A DNA stretch of 64,000 nucleotides from Acidisoma sp965199065 (GCF_965199065.1 NZ_CBDAQN010000001.1:930001-994000), one strand, 5' to 3'. Counted from the first letter of the stretch, positions 33,311 through 42,480 are shown. Notes: generated by a model not told the origin, from the letters alone. Translations and numbers: made by a program.

Positions 33311-33946
33311 ACCGACATTGAATTCGATGCGGCAGTGGTCACGGCTGTGCTTGCCGAGGCAGGATTACGCGGCTGGCGGGGCACGAGCCTTGTCGAGGCG
33401 GTCCGTGACGCGGGTCTGGACCTGGCACGCGTGCGCAAGCGTTTCCCCACGAAGCTGACGGTCCTTGCCCGTTTCGGTACGATCGCCGATGAGGCCGCGC
33501 TCTCCGACGTGCCATCGGTCGGCGCGGTGAAGGACCGCCTGTTCGACATGATCATGCGCCGCTTCGATGTGCATCAGGCTCATCGTGCCGGGGTGTTGGC
33601 CGTGCTGGATGCAGCGGCCCTGGACCCGGTTCTTGGGCTTTTCCTCGGCGGGATGGCGTCCCGGAGCATGGGCTGGCTGCTGGAAGGCGCCGGCCTCTCA
33701 GGTTCCGGTCTGCGCGGCGGCCTCCGTGCACAGGGACTGCTGGGCGTTTGGCTTTGGTCGGTGCGGGCCTGGCGTGAAGACGAGAGCGCCGATCTGTCGG
33801 CGACGATGACGGCGTTGGACAAGGCTTTGGATCGCGCCGGGCAGTTGGCGCACTATATCGGTGACGATCCTCCCGTGACCGAGGACGACGCGGCCGCGTC
33901 CGCTCCCCTGACGCCGCAGGCTCCGCCGATCGACCCGGTCATCTAG
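33308..33946 (+). CDS. COQ9-family protein (TetR-like fold)
   Basis: Protein of 212 residues. The N-terminal half is TetR-like (AVVTAVLAEAGLRGWRGTSLVEAVRDAGLDLARVRKRFP) and VKDRLFDMIMRRFDVHQAHRAGVLAV is the COQ9 signature. COQ9 binds lipids and helps COQ7 in ubiquinone synthesis; it is not a DNA-binding repressor in well-studied cases. The acidic/Pro-rich tail (about 25 residues) is variable. The start codon ATG 33308 is the last triplet of an 18-base palindrome, which suggests control at this site. Confidence 0.8.
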   Translation: MTDIEFDAAVVTAVLAEAGLRGWRGTSLVEAVRDAGLDLARVRKRFPTKLTVLARFGTIADEAALSDVPSVGAVKDRLFDMIMRRFDVHQAHRAGVLAVLDAAALDPVLGLFLGGMASRSMGWLLEGAGLSGSGLRGGLRAQGLLGVWLWSVRAWREDESADLSATMTALDKALDRAGQLAHYIGDDPPVTEDDAAASAPLTPQAPPIDPVI

Positions 33947-34086
33947 CGGTCTTAAAGTTTCGTGTTATCCGGGCCGGGCGCTTGCCATGAGGCATGGGAC
34001 GGGCGCGATATGGCTGCGGCGCCCCACAGGCGGCGCCGGTAGCAAGAACGGCAAATTTGCCCGAGAGCAAAGCTGAGGAGGCTTCA

Positions 34087-34521
34087 ATGTCCGACCTTTC
34101 AAAATTCCCAACCGATATGACGAAGTATTTTTCATCGCTGAAGCTGCCGTCGGTGCCGGAAATCGCATCTCTCATGGAAACGCATAAGCGAAACCTGGCA
34201 GCGCTGGCGGCGGCCAACAAACTCGTTTTCGAGGGCGCGCAGGCGATCACCCAGCGCCAGGTCGAGGTCATCCGTCGGCAGGTGACGGATGTGACCGAAG
34301 CGGCGAAGTTGCTGGCGGCACCGGGCGACGCCAAGGAGCGCGCGGTGCGCCAGGCCGAGCTGATGAAGCAGGCTTACGAGAAGAGCGTCGCGGATCTGAA
34401 GGAAGTCGAGGATCTGCTGCGGAAATCCAGCACCGAGGCGCTCGATCTGGTGCATCACCGCTTCATGGAGGCGATGGACGAGGTCAAGGCCGCGGTCGAG
34501 AGCGGCACTCCGCAGGCTTGA
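34087..34521 (+). CDS. phasin family protein
   Basis: Helical protein of 144 residues. The pattern FPTDMTKYFSSLKLPSVPEIASLMETHKRNLAALAAANKLVFEGAQAITQRQVEVIRRQ is that of phasins, amphipathic proteins that coat polyhydroxyalkanoate granules. The next 80 residues are strongly helical and charged. GAGGAGGC precedes ATG 34087. No PHA synthase gene is in the window, so the granule role rests on family alone. Confidence 0.85.
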   Translation: MSDLSKFPTDMTKYFSSLKLPSVPEIASLMETHKRNLAALAAANKLVFEGAQAITQRQVEVIRRQVTDVTEAAKLLAAPGDAKERAVRQAELMKQAYEKSVADLKEVEDLLRKSSTEALDLVHHRFMEAMDEVKAAVESGTPQA

Positions 34522-34535
34522 TTTGGCCGGCTCTC

Positions 34536-34552
34536 CGGGCAGCGGGTGCCCG
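34536..34552. terminator. hairpin between phasin and cobT
   Basis: CGGGCA (34536-34541) and TGCCCG (34547-34552) form a six-base stem with a five-base loop. It lies between the convergent phasin gene and cobT, where both transcripts must end. There is no T-run, so it is a weak candidate. Confidence 0.35.
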
Positions 34553-34554
34553 CC

Positions 34555-36429
34555 TCACACCACTGCGGGCGCCCGCTCCATTGCGGCCTGACCCCAGCCT
34601 CCATCGGCCGTCTCGTCGAACAGCGAGGTCAGCTGCCGCATCATCGTGCCGCCCAGTTCCTCGGCATCGACGATCGTGACCGCGCGCCGATAGTAGCGGG
34701 TCACGTCGTGCCCGATCCCGATCGCGACCAGTTCGACCAGGCCGCGGCTCTCGATGTCTTGGATGGCGTGCCTCAGGTGGCGCTCCAGGTAGTTGCCCGG
34801 ATTGACCGACAGCGTCGAATCGTCGACAGGGGCGCCGTCGCTGATGACCATCAGGATGCGCCGATGCTCAGTCCGCGCGAGGAGGCGGCGGTAGGCCCAG
34901 ACGAGCGCCTCACCGTCGATATTCTCCTTGAGCAGGCCCTCGCGCAGCATGAGCCCAAGATTGCGCCGGGCACGCCGCCACGGCGCGTCGGCCGACTTGT
35001 AGATGATGTGCCGAAGATCGTTCAGCCGCCCCGGGTTCCGCGGCTTCCCGTCCTGAACCCAGCGCTCACGGCTCTGGCCGCCCTTCCAGGCGCGCGTCGT
35101 GAAGCCCAGCACCTCGACCTTCACCGCGCAGCGCTCCAGCGTGCGAGCCAGGATATCGCCGCACATCGCCGCCACCGTGATCGGGCGGCCGCGCATGCTG
35201 CCCGAATTGTCGATCAGCAGCGTCACCACCGTATCCCGGAAGTCGGTCTCGCGCTCGCGCTTGTAGGATAGCGAGGCGGTCGGCGTCGTCACCACGCGGG
35301 CGAGGCGGCTGACATCGAGCAGCCCGTCCTCGAGGTCGAAGTCCCAGGCGCGGGTCTGCTGCGCCATCAGCCGGCGCTGCAGCCGGTTGGCAAGCTTGGA
35401 GACAACGCCTTGAAGGTGTTGCAGCTGGTGGTCGAGCTGCTGGCGAAGACGGCTGAGTTCCTCAGGGTCGCAGAGAGCCTCGGCGCCGACTTCCTCGTCG
35501 AACGCCTTGGAATACGCGCGATATTGGCTTTCGTCGCCGCTGCGGTCCTTTGCCGGTTGCTGCCCGCCGGGCCGCTCGTCACCTTCGGCCTGGGCGGCTT
35601 CCTCTTCCTCGCCCTCGGCGGCGTCCTCTTCCGCCGCATCGCCCTGGGTGTCCTGCGGCTCGGCGCTGAGGCTCGCCTCGGCTTCGGACTGGGACTGGCT
35701 CTCGCCCTCGGAGGAGCTGTCCTGCTGCGGGCTTTGCTCCGGCGCATCCTCGCCGCCCTCCGGCTGATCGTCCGGCTCGGCTTCGGCCTCTGCCTCGGCA
35801 AGGTCGTAGGCCGACAGCAGCTTGCGCGCGGCACGCGTGAACGCCGTCTGGTCGTCGGTCGTCCGCGCCATCTCCGCCAGCGCCGCCTCGGCCTCCGGTC
35901 CGATGGCCGCGCGCCAATGCGAGAGTACGCGGTCGGCGGAAGCCGGGGAGGCGACGCCCGACATCCGCTCGCGCGCCAGCAGGGCGAGCGCCGCGCCGAG
36001 CGGCAACTGCTCCTTGCGGGTCATGCGGTCGTAACCGTCAGCCTCGCATTGTTCGACGAGCTTCTGCTGCAGGTTCGCGGCCACGCCCGCCATGTGGCGG
36101 CTTCCAACCGTCTCGATTCTCGCCTGTTCGAGCGCGTCGTAGGCTTCGCGTGCCTCGCGGCTCGAGGGCGATCGGGCGGAGTGGACGGTATTGTCGTGGT
36201 GGCGGATGCGGAGCGCCACGGCGTCGGCCGCGCCGCGCAGTCGGGCGATCTCGGCGGGCGGCAGGCCGCGCGTAGGGGAGGGCAAGCGGGCTCGCGCGCC
36301 TGCCAGGCTCGCCGGACCGGCCTGGAACGCAACCTCCACCTCCGGCTGTCCAGACATCGCGCGCACCGCGCCGGCAGTCGCGCGCTTGAAGGCCTCACTC
36401 CGTTCGTTGCCGTCCTTAGTCCCGCTCAC
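34555..36429 (-). CDS. cobT: cobaltochelatase subunit CobT
   Basis: Subunit of 624 residues of the ATP-dependent cobalt chelatase CobNST, which inserts cobalt into hydrogenobyrinic diamide in aerobic B12 synthesis. The C-terminal VWA domain carries the MIDAS motif LLIDNSGSMRGRPIT and later VISDGAPVDD. The middle (about residues 220-300) is a very acidic Glu/Asp/Ser/Gln linker, normal for CobT. It follows cobS by 12 bases. The large CobN subunit gene is not in this window. Confidence 0.93.
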   Translation of the reverse strand: MSGTKDGNERSEAFKRATAGAVRAMSGQPEVEVAFQAGPASLAGARARLPSPTRGLPPAEIARLRGAADAVALRIRHHDNTVHSARSPSSREAREAYDALEQARIETVGSRHMAGVAANLQQKLVEQCEADGYDRMTRKEQLPLGAALALLARERMSGVASPASADRVLSHWRAAIGPEAEAALAEMARTTDDQTAFTRAARKLLSAYDLAEAEAEAEPDDQPEGGEDAPEQSPQQDSSSEGESQSQSEAEASLSAEPQDTQGDAAEEDAAEGEEEEAAQAEGDERPGGQQPAKDRSGDESQYRAYSKAFDEEVGAEALCDPEELSRLRQQLDHQLQHLQGVVSKLANRLQRRLMAQQTRAWDFDLEDGLLDVSRLARVVTTPTASLSYKRERETDFRDTVVTLLIDNSGSMRGRPITVAAMCGDILARTLERCAVKVEVLGFTTRAWKGGQSRERWVQDGKPRNPGRLNDLRHIIYKSADAPWRRARRNLGLMLREGLLKENIDGEALVWAYRRLLARTEHRRILMVISDGAPVDDSTLSVNPGNYLERHLRHAIQDIESRGLVELVAIGIGHDVTRYYRRAVTIVDAEELGGTMMRQLTSLFDETADGGWGQAAMERAPAVV

Positions 36430-36441
36430 TGCGTTCGACCC

Positions 36442-37446
36442 TTAGCTCGCCCGGCGAAGGCCGCCGGTCGACAGCTCCTCGTTGAAGCAGCGCTGGTAGT
36501 ATTCCGCGACCGTCGCCCGCTCCGCCTCGTCGCACTTGTTGAGGAAGGTGAGGCGGAACGCGAAGTTGAGGTCGTTGAAGATGCGGTCGTTCTCGGCCCA
36601 GGTGATCACGGTTCGTGGCGACATGACCGTGGAGATGTCGCCCGCGATGAAGCCCGCCCGCGTCAGATCGGCCAGCGCCACCATGCTCTCGACGCGGCGG
36701 CGGCCGGGACCATCCTTCGGGTCGATGCCGAGCTTGGCCATCACGATCGCCGTTTCCTGGCCGTGCGGCAGGTAGTTGAGGGTCGCGACGATGTTCCAGC
36801 GATCCATCTGCCCCTGGTTGATCTGCTGGGTGCCGTGATAGAGGCCGGTCGTGTCGCCCAATCCGACAGTGTTCGCGGTCGCGAACAGGCGGAAGGCCGG
36901 ATGCGGATGGATGACGCGGTTCTGGTCGAGCAGGGTGAGCCGGCCCTCGACTTCGAGCACCCGCTGGATCACGAACATCACGTCCGGCCGCCCTGCATCG
37001 TATTCGTCGAAGACGAGGGCGCAGGGGTGCTGCAGCGCCCAGGGCAGGATGCCTTCGCGGAACTCGGTGACCTGCTGGCCGTCCTTCAGGACGATGGCGT
37101 CCTTGCCGATGAGATCGATGCGGCTGATGTGGCTGTCGAGATTGATCCGCAGGCATGGCCAGTTCAGCCGGGCGGCGACCTGCTCGATGTGGGTCGACTT
37201 GCCGGTTCCATGATAGCCCTGGATCATCACGCGCCGGTTGAAGGCGAAGCCGGCCAAGATCGCGAGCGTCGTATCATGATCGAACTGGTAGGTCGGGTCG
37301 ATCTGCGGCACATGGTCCGAGCGTTCGCTGAAGGCCGGCGCGGTGAGGTCGGATTTGAGGCCGAAGACGTCGCGGACGCTGACCGTCGTGTCCGGCGTCC
37401 CCGTACCTCTGCTGACCGCGATCCCGGAATTGGCGCCATTCATCAT
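36442..37446 (-). CDS. cobS: cobaltochelatase subunit CobS
   Basis: AAA+ ATPase of 334 residues, motor partner of CobT in cobalt insertion. Walker A GYHGTGKST, Walker B ALVFDEYDAGRPD and sensor LFATANTVG are all intact. The N-terminal VRDVFGLKSDLTAPAFSERSDHVPQIDPTYQFD is a hallmark of aerobic-pathway CobS. First gene of the cobST pair on the minus strand. The two Met codons at the start (37446 and 37443) cannot be separated. Confidence 0.94.
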   Translation of the reverse strand: MMNGANSGIAVSRGTGTPDTTVSVRDVFGLKSDLTAPAFSERSDHVPQIDPTYQFDHDTTLAILAGFAFNRRVMIQGYHGTGKSTHIEQVAARLNWPCLRINLDSHISRIDLIGKDAIVLKDGQQVTEFREGILPWALQHPCALVFDEYDAGRPDVMFVIQRVLEVEGRLTLLDQNRVIHPHPAFRLFATANTVGLGDTTGLYHGTQQINQGQMDRWNIVATLNYLPHGQETAIVMAKLGIDPKDGPGRRRVESMVALADLTRAGFIAGDISTVMSPRTVITWAENDRIFNDLNFAFRLTFLNKCDEAERATVAEYYQRCFNEELSTGGLRRAS

Positions 37447-37588
37447 CGAAAAGAACGTCCTGTCATGCTGCTGTCGGATGAGCGGGGGATTACGCCTCGC
37501 AAGACGCGGGCCGCCCCTGAGACCTGAAGACTATCATATAGGCGTCGCGCGGCGCCGCCGCGAGGGCGAACTGGCCCATGTTTCGGTG

Positions 37589-38179
37589 TCACGAACGAGC
37601 CATCTGCCGCTCGTCCGCCGGCCAGAGGGTCTTGAGCGTCGAATAGGCGATGTTGATGGCCTTGATCCGCGCATCGGCGGCATCTCCACCACCATTCGTG
37701 TCGGGGTGATGCTTCTTTGCCAGCGCCTTGTAGCGGGCCTTCACCGTGTCCATGCTGACCGGCCAGCTCAGCCCCAGCACGTCGAGCGGCTGGCGAAGTT
37801 CCGCGGGCGCCTGTTCCGAAGGGTCCGGCCGGTTCGGCCGGCGTCCGCCGAGGTTGAGCAGCGGATCGCGCAGAACGGCCTCATCGGGAACCTTGGGGCC
37901 ACCATTCGTCCCCAGCCGCCAGGTCGGCCGTTGCCAGGACGCATCGGCCCTCAGCTCCTGCTCGATCTGGCCCGGCGTCATATCCTTGTAATAGTCCCAG
38001 CTGGCGTTGTAGGCCCGGACATGGTCCAGGCAGAGCCAAAGATAATCGTTCAGGGAAGTCCGGGACCGCGGGGCGCGGTAGCATCCCATATTGGGGCAAT
38101 TGGGCATGTCGCACGGCCGGCCCGGCGCGTCCGGGTCGGGCGCGTAGGCCCGAACTCGGGTGACGCGTCGTGATGTCAT
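37589..38179 (-). CDS. J-domain molecular chaperone
   Basis: Protein of 196 residues. The C-terminal J domain (about 135-190) has helix II YKALAKKHHPDTNGG with the HPD tripeptide, needed to stimulate DnaK. The N-terminal part is Cys-containing (CDMPNCPNMGCYRAP, then WLCLDHVRAYN), suggestive of a metal site. This layout occurs next to cobS in many Hyphomicrobiales. ATG 38179 (MTSRRVTRVRAY) is chosen over the longer frame because family proteins start here. The client is unknown. Confidence 0.85.
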   Translation of the reverse strand: MTSRRVTRVRAYAPDPDAPGRPCDMPNCPNMGCYRAPRSRTSLNDYLWLCLDHVRAYNASWDYYKDMTPGQIEQELRADASWQRPTWRLGTNGGPKVPDEAVLRDPLLNLGGRRPNRPDPSEQAPAELRQPLDVLGLSWPVSMDTVKARYKALAKKHHPDTNGGGDAADARIKAINIAYSTLKTLWPADERQMARS

Positions 38180-38288
38180 GAGGCGATATATGGTCGCCGG
38201 GCGGGGCGCTTGGCAATCCCGCGCGCGCACGTCTGGCGACCGCCGATGATGCTTGAAATAGGGCGCGGTTCCGCTCAGGATTTGCCTC

Positions 38289-38570
38289 ATGAGCAGGCAG
38301 TCCCGCATCGTCGGCATTCTCACGGAAGCCTTCACGCCGCAGCGCCTGGAGGTCGAGGACGACAGCGCCCGCCACGCCGGGCACGCCGGGGCCGGGGCCG
38401 GCGGAGAGACGCATTTCAACGTCCGGATGGCGTCTGCGGCCTTCGAAGGCATGAACCGCGTCGCGCGCTCCCGTGCCGTCAATGACGCGCTCGCCGGTGA
38501 GTTCGCCGAGGGCCTTCATGCGCTGTCGCTGACGCTGCGGGCGCCTTCGGAACTCACGGTCTCCAGCTGA
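38289..38570 (+). CDS. BolA family protein
   Basis: Protein of 93 residues with the class II KH-like BolA fold: RIVGILTEAFTPQRLEVEDDSARHAGH, then GGETHFNVRMASAAFEGMNRVARSRAVNDALAGEFAEGLHALSLTLRAP. The FNVRMAS/FEGMNRVARSRAV segment is the signature. BolA proteins act with monothiol glutaredoxins in iron-sulfur cluster handling. Divergent from the J-domain gene, as seen in related genomes. Confidence 0.9.
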   Translation: MSRQSRIVGILTEAFTPQRLEVEDDSARHAGHAGAGAGGETHFNVRMASAAFEGMNRVARSRAVNDALAGEFAEGLHALSLTLRAPSELTVSS

Positions 38571-38744
38571 AGCCTGCGTTCGCCTGAACCTCAGACAGCT
38601 GCGGGGCTGTCCGGACTTGCGCGGCTTGCCCGCTTGGCCGCACGCGGAAAATCCTTTGCCCTGCGCCCATCCTCTGTTGGAATGATTTGCAACGGGGGCG
38701 GATTTCCGTGCCTCTTCCTCTGAACCGGATTTCCTCAGGCAATC

Positions 38745-39209
38745 ATGTCAGCAGCCGTGCCCATGGACGAGACAGACCGGGCGATCCTCCGGTTGATTGC
38801 GCGTGACGCCTCGCTCTCTCTGGCTGAGATCGCGGCGGAAGTGCATCTCACCCCGACCCCATGCTGGAAACGCATCCGCCGGCTGGAGAAGGACGGCGTC
38901 ATCCGCGCGCGCATCGCGGTGCTGGACCAGCAGGCGCTCGGTCTGCCCGTCTCCGTGTTCGTCTCGGTCGAAACCGCGGATCATTCGGCGGATTGGCTCG
39001 GCCGTTTCGCGGCACTGGTGGACCAAACCCCCGAAATCGTGGATACATGGCGGATGGGCGGCGATGTGGACTACCTTCTGCATGTCGTCGTCTCAGATAT
39101 CAGCGCCTATGACGCCTTCTACAGGCGGCTGATCGCCGCGCTCCCCCTGCGCAACGTCACCAGCCGCTTCGCCATGGAGCGCATCAAAAGCGCTCCCCTG
39201 CCACTATGA
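38745..39209 (+). CDS. Lrp/AsnC-family transcriptional regulator
   Basis: Regulator of 154 residues. The winged HTH is at about 9-55 (DETDRAILRLIARDASLSLAEIAAEVHLTPTPCWKRIRRLEKDGVI) and the RAM ligand-binding domain follows (VSVETADHSADWLGRFAALV, VDTWRMGGDVDYLLHVVVSDISAYDAFY). It normally senses an amino acid as an octamer. It is not next to an obvious amino-acid gene, so its target is unknown. Confidence 0.9.
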   Translation: MSAAVPMDETDRAILRLIARDASLSLAEIAAEVHLTPTPCWKRIRRLEKDGVIRARIAVLDQQALGLPVSVFVSVETADHSADWLGRFAALVDQTPEIVDTWRMGGDVDYLLHVVVSDISAYDAFYRRLIAALPLRNVTSRFAMERIKSAPLPL

Positions 39210-39256
39210 CCCGGCAAACTCTCAACGCACCGGACGACGGGGCGGATACTTGCTTC

Positions 39257-39262
39257 GAGGAG
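39257..39262 (+). promoter_or_regulatory. ribosome binding site that selects a CTG start
   Basis: GAGGAG lies seven bases before CTG 39270. No ATG, GTG or TTG is available in this frame between the upstream TGA at 39207 and TTG 39363. The site therefore points to CTG initiation of the SirB1-family gene. Confidence 0.55.
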
Positions 39263-39269
39263 AACGGCC

Positions 39270-40169
39270 CTGCCTGACCAACCTGATCCGACCGCCGCTC
39301 CGGAAGAGAACGGCAATCACCCCGAGGTCGCCATTCGCAACGCTCTCGATGCTGTCGGAAGCTTGCCGGACGAAGAAATAGCCTTGGCGGAGACGGCGCT
39401 TCTCTTTGCCCGGCTCGACGCGCCGGGCGCCGACTGGCGTGGTGCGAGGGCTCATCTGAGTGTGCTTGCGCGCGAGGCGGCGGAGCTGACCCAGTGGGCC
39501 GGCGCCAGCGCGCATGACCAGGGCGAGGCCATGTCGGCCATGCTCGGCTGCAGGCACGACTACAGCGGCGACCGCGACACCTACGACGACCTGCGGAACG
39601 TCAATCTGATACGCGTGACCGAACGCCGGCGCGGCATGCCGATCGGCCTCGGCGTGATCTGGCTGCACTGCGCGGAAGTGGCGGGGTGGGATTGCTACGG
39701 CATCAACTTCCCCGGCCATTTCATCCTCGGCCTCGATGGCGACGACGGGCAGGCGATCCTCGATGTCTTCTCCGGCGGCAAGATCCTCAACATCGAGGAT
39801 CTCGACGCCATGATTTCGCGCGTCGACGAGACGCACAGGCCGCGGGCGACGTCCCAAGGCGAGCTGATGCCGCGTCTCTCGGGCCGGATGAGCAAGCGCG
39901 ACGTGCTGGTCCGGCTGCAGCGGAACATCGCCTTCCGCCGCGAGCAGGGTGGCGATACTGCCGGTGCGCTCCGCTGCGTCGAGGATATGCTGCGCATCGC
40001 GCCGGGCGACATCGGGCTGTGGCAGGAGGCCGTCGTGCTCAATCAGAGGCTCGACCAGATGGCAGCCGCAGTGAGGTGCATGGGGCGCGTCGTGGCGCTG
40101 ATTCCGCCCGGCAAGGACGCCGACCTCGCGCGTGCGGCGATGCGGCGTCTGCGCAGCAGCCTGAACTAG
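39270..40169 (+). CDS. SirB1-family (transglutaminase-like/TPR) protein
   Basis: SirB1-like protein of 299 residues if it starts at CTG 39270, or 268 from TTG 39363. The earlier start adds family-like sequence (HPEVAIRNALDAVGSLPDEE) and has GAGGAG at the right distance. The transglutaminase-like core is DYSGDRDTYDDLRNVNLIRVTERRRGMPIGLGVIWLHCAEVAGW with NFPGHFIL and the C-terminal tetratricopeptide part. The family is of unknown enzymatic role. Its TAG stop overlaps, within CTAG, the stop of the convergent oxidoreductase gene. Confidence 0.82.
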   Translation: MPDQPDPTAAPEENGNHPEVAIRNALDAVGSLPDEEIALAETALLFARLDAPGADWRGARAHLSVLAREAAELTQWAGASAHDQGEAMSAMLGCRHDYSGDRDTYDDLRNVNLIRVTERRRGMPIGLGVIWLHCAEVAGWDCYGINFPGHFILGLDGDDGQAILDVFSGGKILNIEDLDAMISRVDETHRPRATSQGELMPRLSGRMSKRDVLVRLQRNIAFRREQGGDTAGALRCVEDMLRIAPGDIGLWQEAVVLNQRLDQMAAAVRCMGRVVALIPPGKDADLARAAMRRLRSSLN

Positions 40170-41308
40170 CCGACGACGTTCGCGAGCCTGTTCTCCGGGA
40201 CGCGGGTCAGGACAGTGCCGAGCCTGATCGCGGCCGGGATGAGCCTCGCAGCCGCGAGCAATCCGTGCTGGGGCCGTGAATGGACGAAGACCCGCGATAG
40301 CCACGTCGCCCGTGACACCTGAGCGCCAACGTCGCTCGCGAGTTGCGCCTGGAAGCGCCCGACGCCTTGGCCGGCCAGATAGGCCGACGCGGCCAAAGCG
40401 GCGCTGTGCAGCGCGATCGACATGCCGTCCCCGGAAAAGGATGGAATGACGGCGGCCTGATCGCCGAGGCGCCAAAATCGTCCCAGGTCAGAACCATCGG
40501 GATCGGGAGCCCGGACTACGAGCCCGTAGGGCAGACCGGCGACGGAGAGCGGCCTGGCCCAGGCGGACGACGCACCCTCGAGGCGCTCCGCGAGTGCCGG
40601 AGTTTCTTCGCCGATGGCAGCCAGCAGACCTTGCCAGCTGCGGCCAGCCGCCGCGAACCGGTCGCGCCGCACCAGCAGGCAGAGATTGGCACGGTCGCCC
40701 TCCACCGGCTGCAGCCCCGCATATCCTCCGGCAAACAGCATGAGTTCCACCCGCCGGCTGAGCGCGGCGGCCTGACGGGGCGCCAACCTGAACATCATCT
40801 TGAAGCCGATGAGGTCGTTCTGGCGGCCCGGGGGACGCGGATGCCCTCGGAGGTCGTGCTTGCCGGTCGCAAGCACGGCTGTCGCCGCCTGCACCTCGAC
40901 GCCATCCTCCAGACGCAGCCGCATCCCGTCTCCCGAAGGCTGGGCCGCCACCACCCTCCGCCCGCGCAGGATCCGGGCGCCGCATGCGGCGGCTCGCGAC
41001 AGCACGGCCTCGTCGAGAACCCGGCGGGACAGGCTCATGGCCTGGAAGGGCAGGCGGGTCACGACGGAGGCTTTACCGGCCGAAAGGCCGAGCCTCTCGA
41101 TCGGCAGCCCGCCCAGCGCCTTCAGGTCGATGCCGAGAGCGGACAGATAAAGCACCGCCTCACGGCTGAGGAACTCGCCACAAACCTTGTCGTGCGGCCC
41201 GGCCTCACGTTCGACCACGAGCACCTCGCGGCCAGCCGTGGCGAGGAGGCTGGCGAAACCAGCCCCCGCCAGTCCGCCGCCGATGACCGCGACCTCGGCC
41301 TGGAGCAT
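40166..41308 (-). CDS. FAD-dependent oxidoreductase of the polyketide locus
   Basis: Flavoprotein of 380 residues similar to geranylgeranyl-reductase-like and halogenase-like monooxygenases. GGGLAGAGFA is at 10-19, followed by VVEREAGPHDKVCGEFLS, which is the segment usual for this group, and FWRLGDQAAVIPSFSGDGMSIAL is the FAD motif. It starts three bases after the stop of the type III polyketide synthase gene, so it probably modifies that enzyme's product. Substrate unknown. Confidence 0.85.
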   Translation of the reverse strand: MLQAEVAVIGGGLAGAGFASLLATAGREVLVVEREAGPHDKVCGEFLSREAVLYLSALGIDLKALGGLPIERLGLSAGKASVVTRLPFQAMSLSRRVLDEAVLSRAAACGARILRGRRVVAAQPSGDGMRLRLEDGVEVQAATAVLATGKHDLRGHPRPPGRQNDLIGFKMMFRLAPRQAAALSRRVELMLFAGGYAGLQPVEGDRANLCLLVRRDRFAAAGRSWQGLLAAIGEETPALAERLEGASSAWARPLSVAGLPYGLVVRAPDPDGSDLGRFWRLGDQAAVIPSFSGDGMSIALHSAALAASAYLAGQGVGRFQAQLASDVGAQVSRATWLSRVFVHSRPQHGLLAAARLIPAAIRLGTVLTRVPENRLANVVG

Positions 41309-41311
41309 CGA

Positions 41312-42379
41312 TTAAACCGTCTCGAACAGCATCGTCTCGGCGACGAGGCCGGGACCGAAGCCCATCGCGCAGCCGCGCGCGCCTGGCTGTTTGGCGCGGA
41401 TCATCCGGTCCAGCACGAACATGATGGTGGCGGAGGACATGTTGCCATAGTCGCTGAGCACCGACCGCGACTCCGCCAGCGCCCCCTGCGGCAGGTTAAG
41501 CCCTCCCTGCACCGCATCCAGCACCGACCGTCCGCCAGGATGGACCGCCCACAGGTCGATCGCCTCGACCGCCACGCCGTCCAGGATCAGCGGAGCGGCA
41601 ACTGCCAGCCCTTCGCCGATCGTCGCCGGAACGCGGCCGGACAGGTGCATGTCGAACCCCTGGTCGCCGACGCGCCAGGTTATCAGCCCTTCGCTGGACG
41701 GGATCAGGGCCGCGTGGAAACGCTCGAGTGCGAGCCCCTCAGGCTCCGAGGTCACGAGGGAAGCGGCGCAACCATCCGCGAAGACGAGAAACGAGAGCAC
41801 CTTCTCCAGATCCTGCGTCTCCTGCAGATGGAGGGTGCAAAGCTCCAGATTGACCACAAGGACCTGCGCGTCGGGTTCCGACCGCACGATGTGGCGCGCG
41901 AGCTTGAGGGCGTTGAAGGCTGCGTAGCAGCCCATGAAGGCCACCATGGTGCGCTCGACGGACGACCGTAAGCCGAGGGTCGCCGCGATCTGCATGTCCA
42001 GCCCGGGCGCGTAAAAGCCGGTGCAGGTGGTCACGATCAGATGCGTGATGTCGTCACGCCTCCCAGCGATGTCGAGGCCGCCGGCGGCCTCTAGCGCCAG
42101 CGGCAGCGCCGCCTGCTCATAGAGACCCATGCGGGTGCCGGAAGACGGGAAGTTGCCGCGCGCGAAGATGGCGGCGGCGTCGATGGAAGCACCGGTGGGG
42201 TCGGTCGCCGGCGCGAGCGTCGAATACCGGTGATGGATCTCGGAGCGGTCCGCCATGCGGCGGAACACTTTCTGGTGGCGTGGGTCCTCCAGCAGGCTGT
42301 CTGCGAAGCGCACGAACGTCTCGTGCACGTCGTGAGCCGGAACGGACGTCGAGACGCGATTGATGTAAGCGTTTCCCAT
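41312..42379 (-). CDS. type III polyketide synthase
   Basis: Chalcone-synthase-fold enzyme of 355 residues. The catalytic triad is visible: C151 in FMGCYAAFNAL, H280 in WAVHPGG and N313 in DYGNMSSAT. It would extend an acyl-CoA starter with malonyl-CoA to an alkylresorcinol, alkylpyrone or similar phenolic lipid. The FAD enzyme follows immediately. No methyltransferase is adjacent, although many such loci have one. Product length cannot be read from sequence. Confidence 0.9.
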   Translation of the reverse strand: MGNAYINRVSTSVPAHDVHETFVRFADSLLEDPRHQKVFRRMADRSEIHHRYSTLAPATDPTGASIDAAAIFARGNFPSSGTRMGLYEQAALPLALEAAGGLDIAGRRDDITHLIVTTCTGFYAPGLDMQIAATLGLRSSVERTMVAFMGCYAAFNALKLARHIVRSEPDAQVLVVNLELCTLHLQETQDLEKVLSFLVFADGCAASLVTSEPEGLALERFHAALIPSSEGLITWRVGDQGFDMHLSGRVPATIGEGLAVAAPLILDGVAVEAIDLWAVHPGGRSVLDAVQGGLNLPQGALAESRSVLSDYGNMSSATIMFVLDRMIRAKQPGARGCAMGFGPGLVAETMLFETV

Positions 42380-42480
42380 TTGTCATATGTGGCATCACTT
42401 ATGACCAAGTATAAGCGCTCGTTTTGTAGCCATTCTGTAACGTGACTTGCTTACGGGCGCGGCCGGCATGCGAGGAAGCG

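Noticed and set aside
35410..37527. 705-codon plus-strand open frame opposite cobT/cobS
   Set aside because: Produced by the GC-rich antisense of cobT and its acidic linker; hydrophobic Leu/Ala runs are an artefact of antisense Glu/Ser codons.
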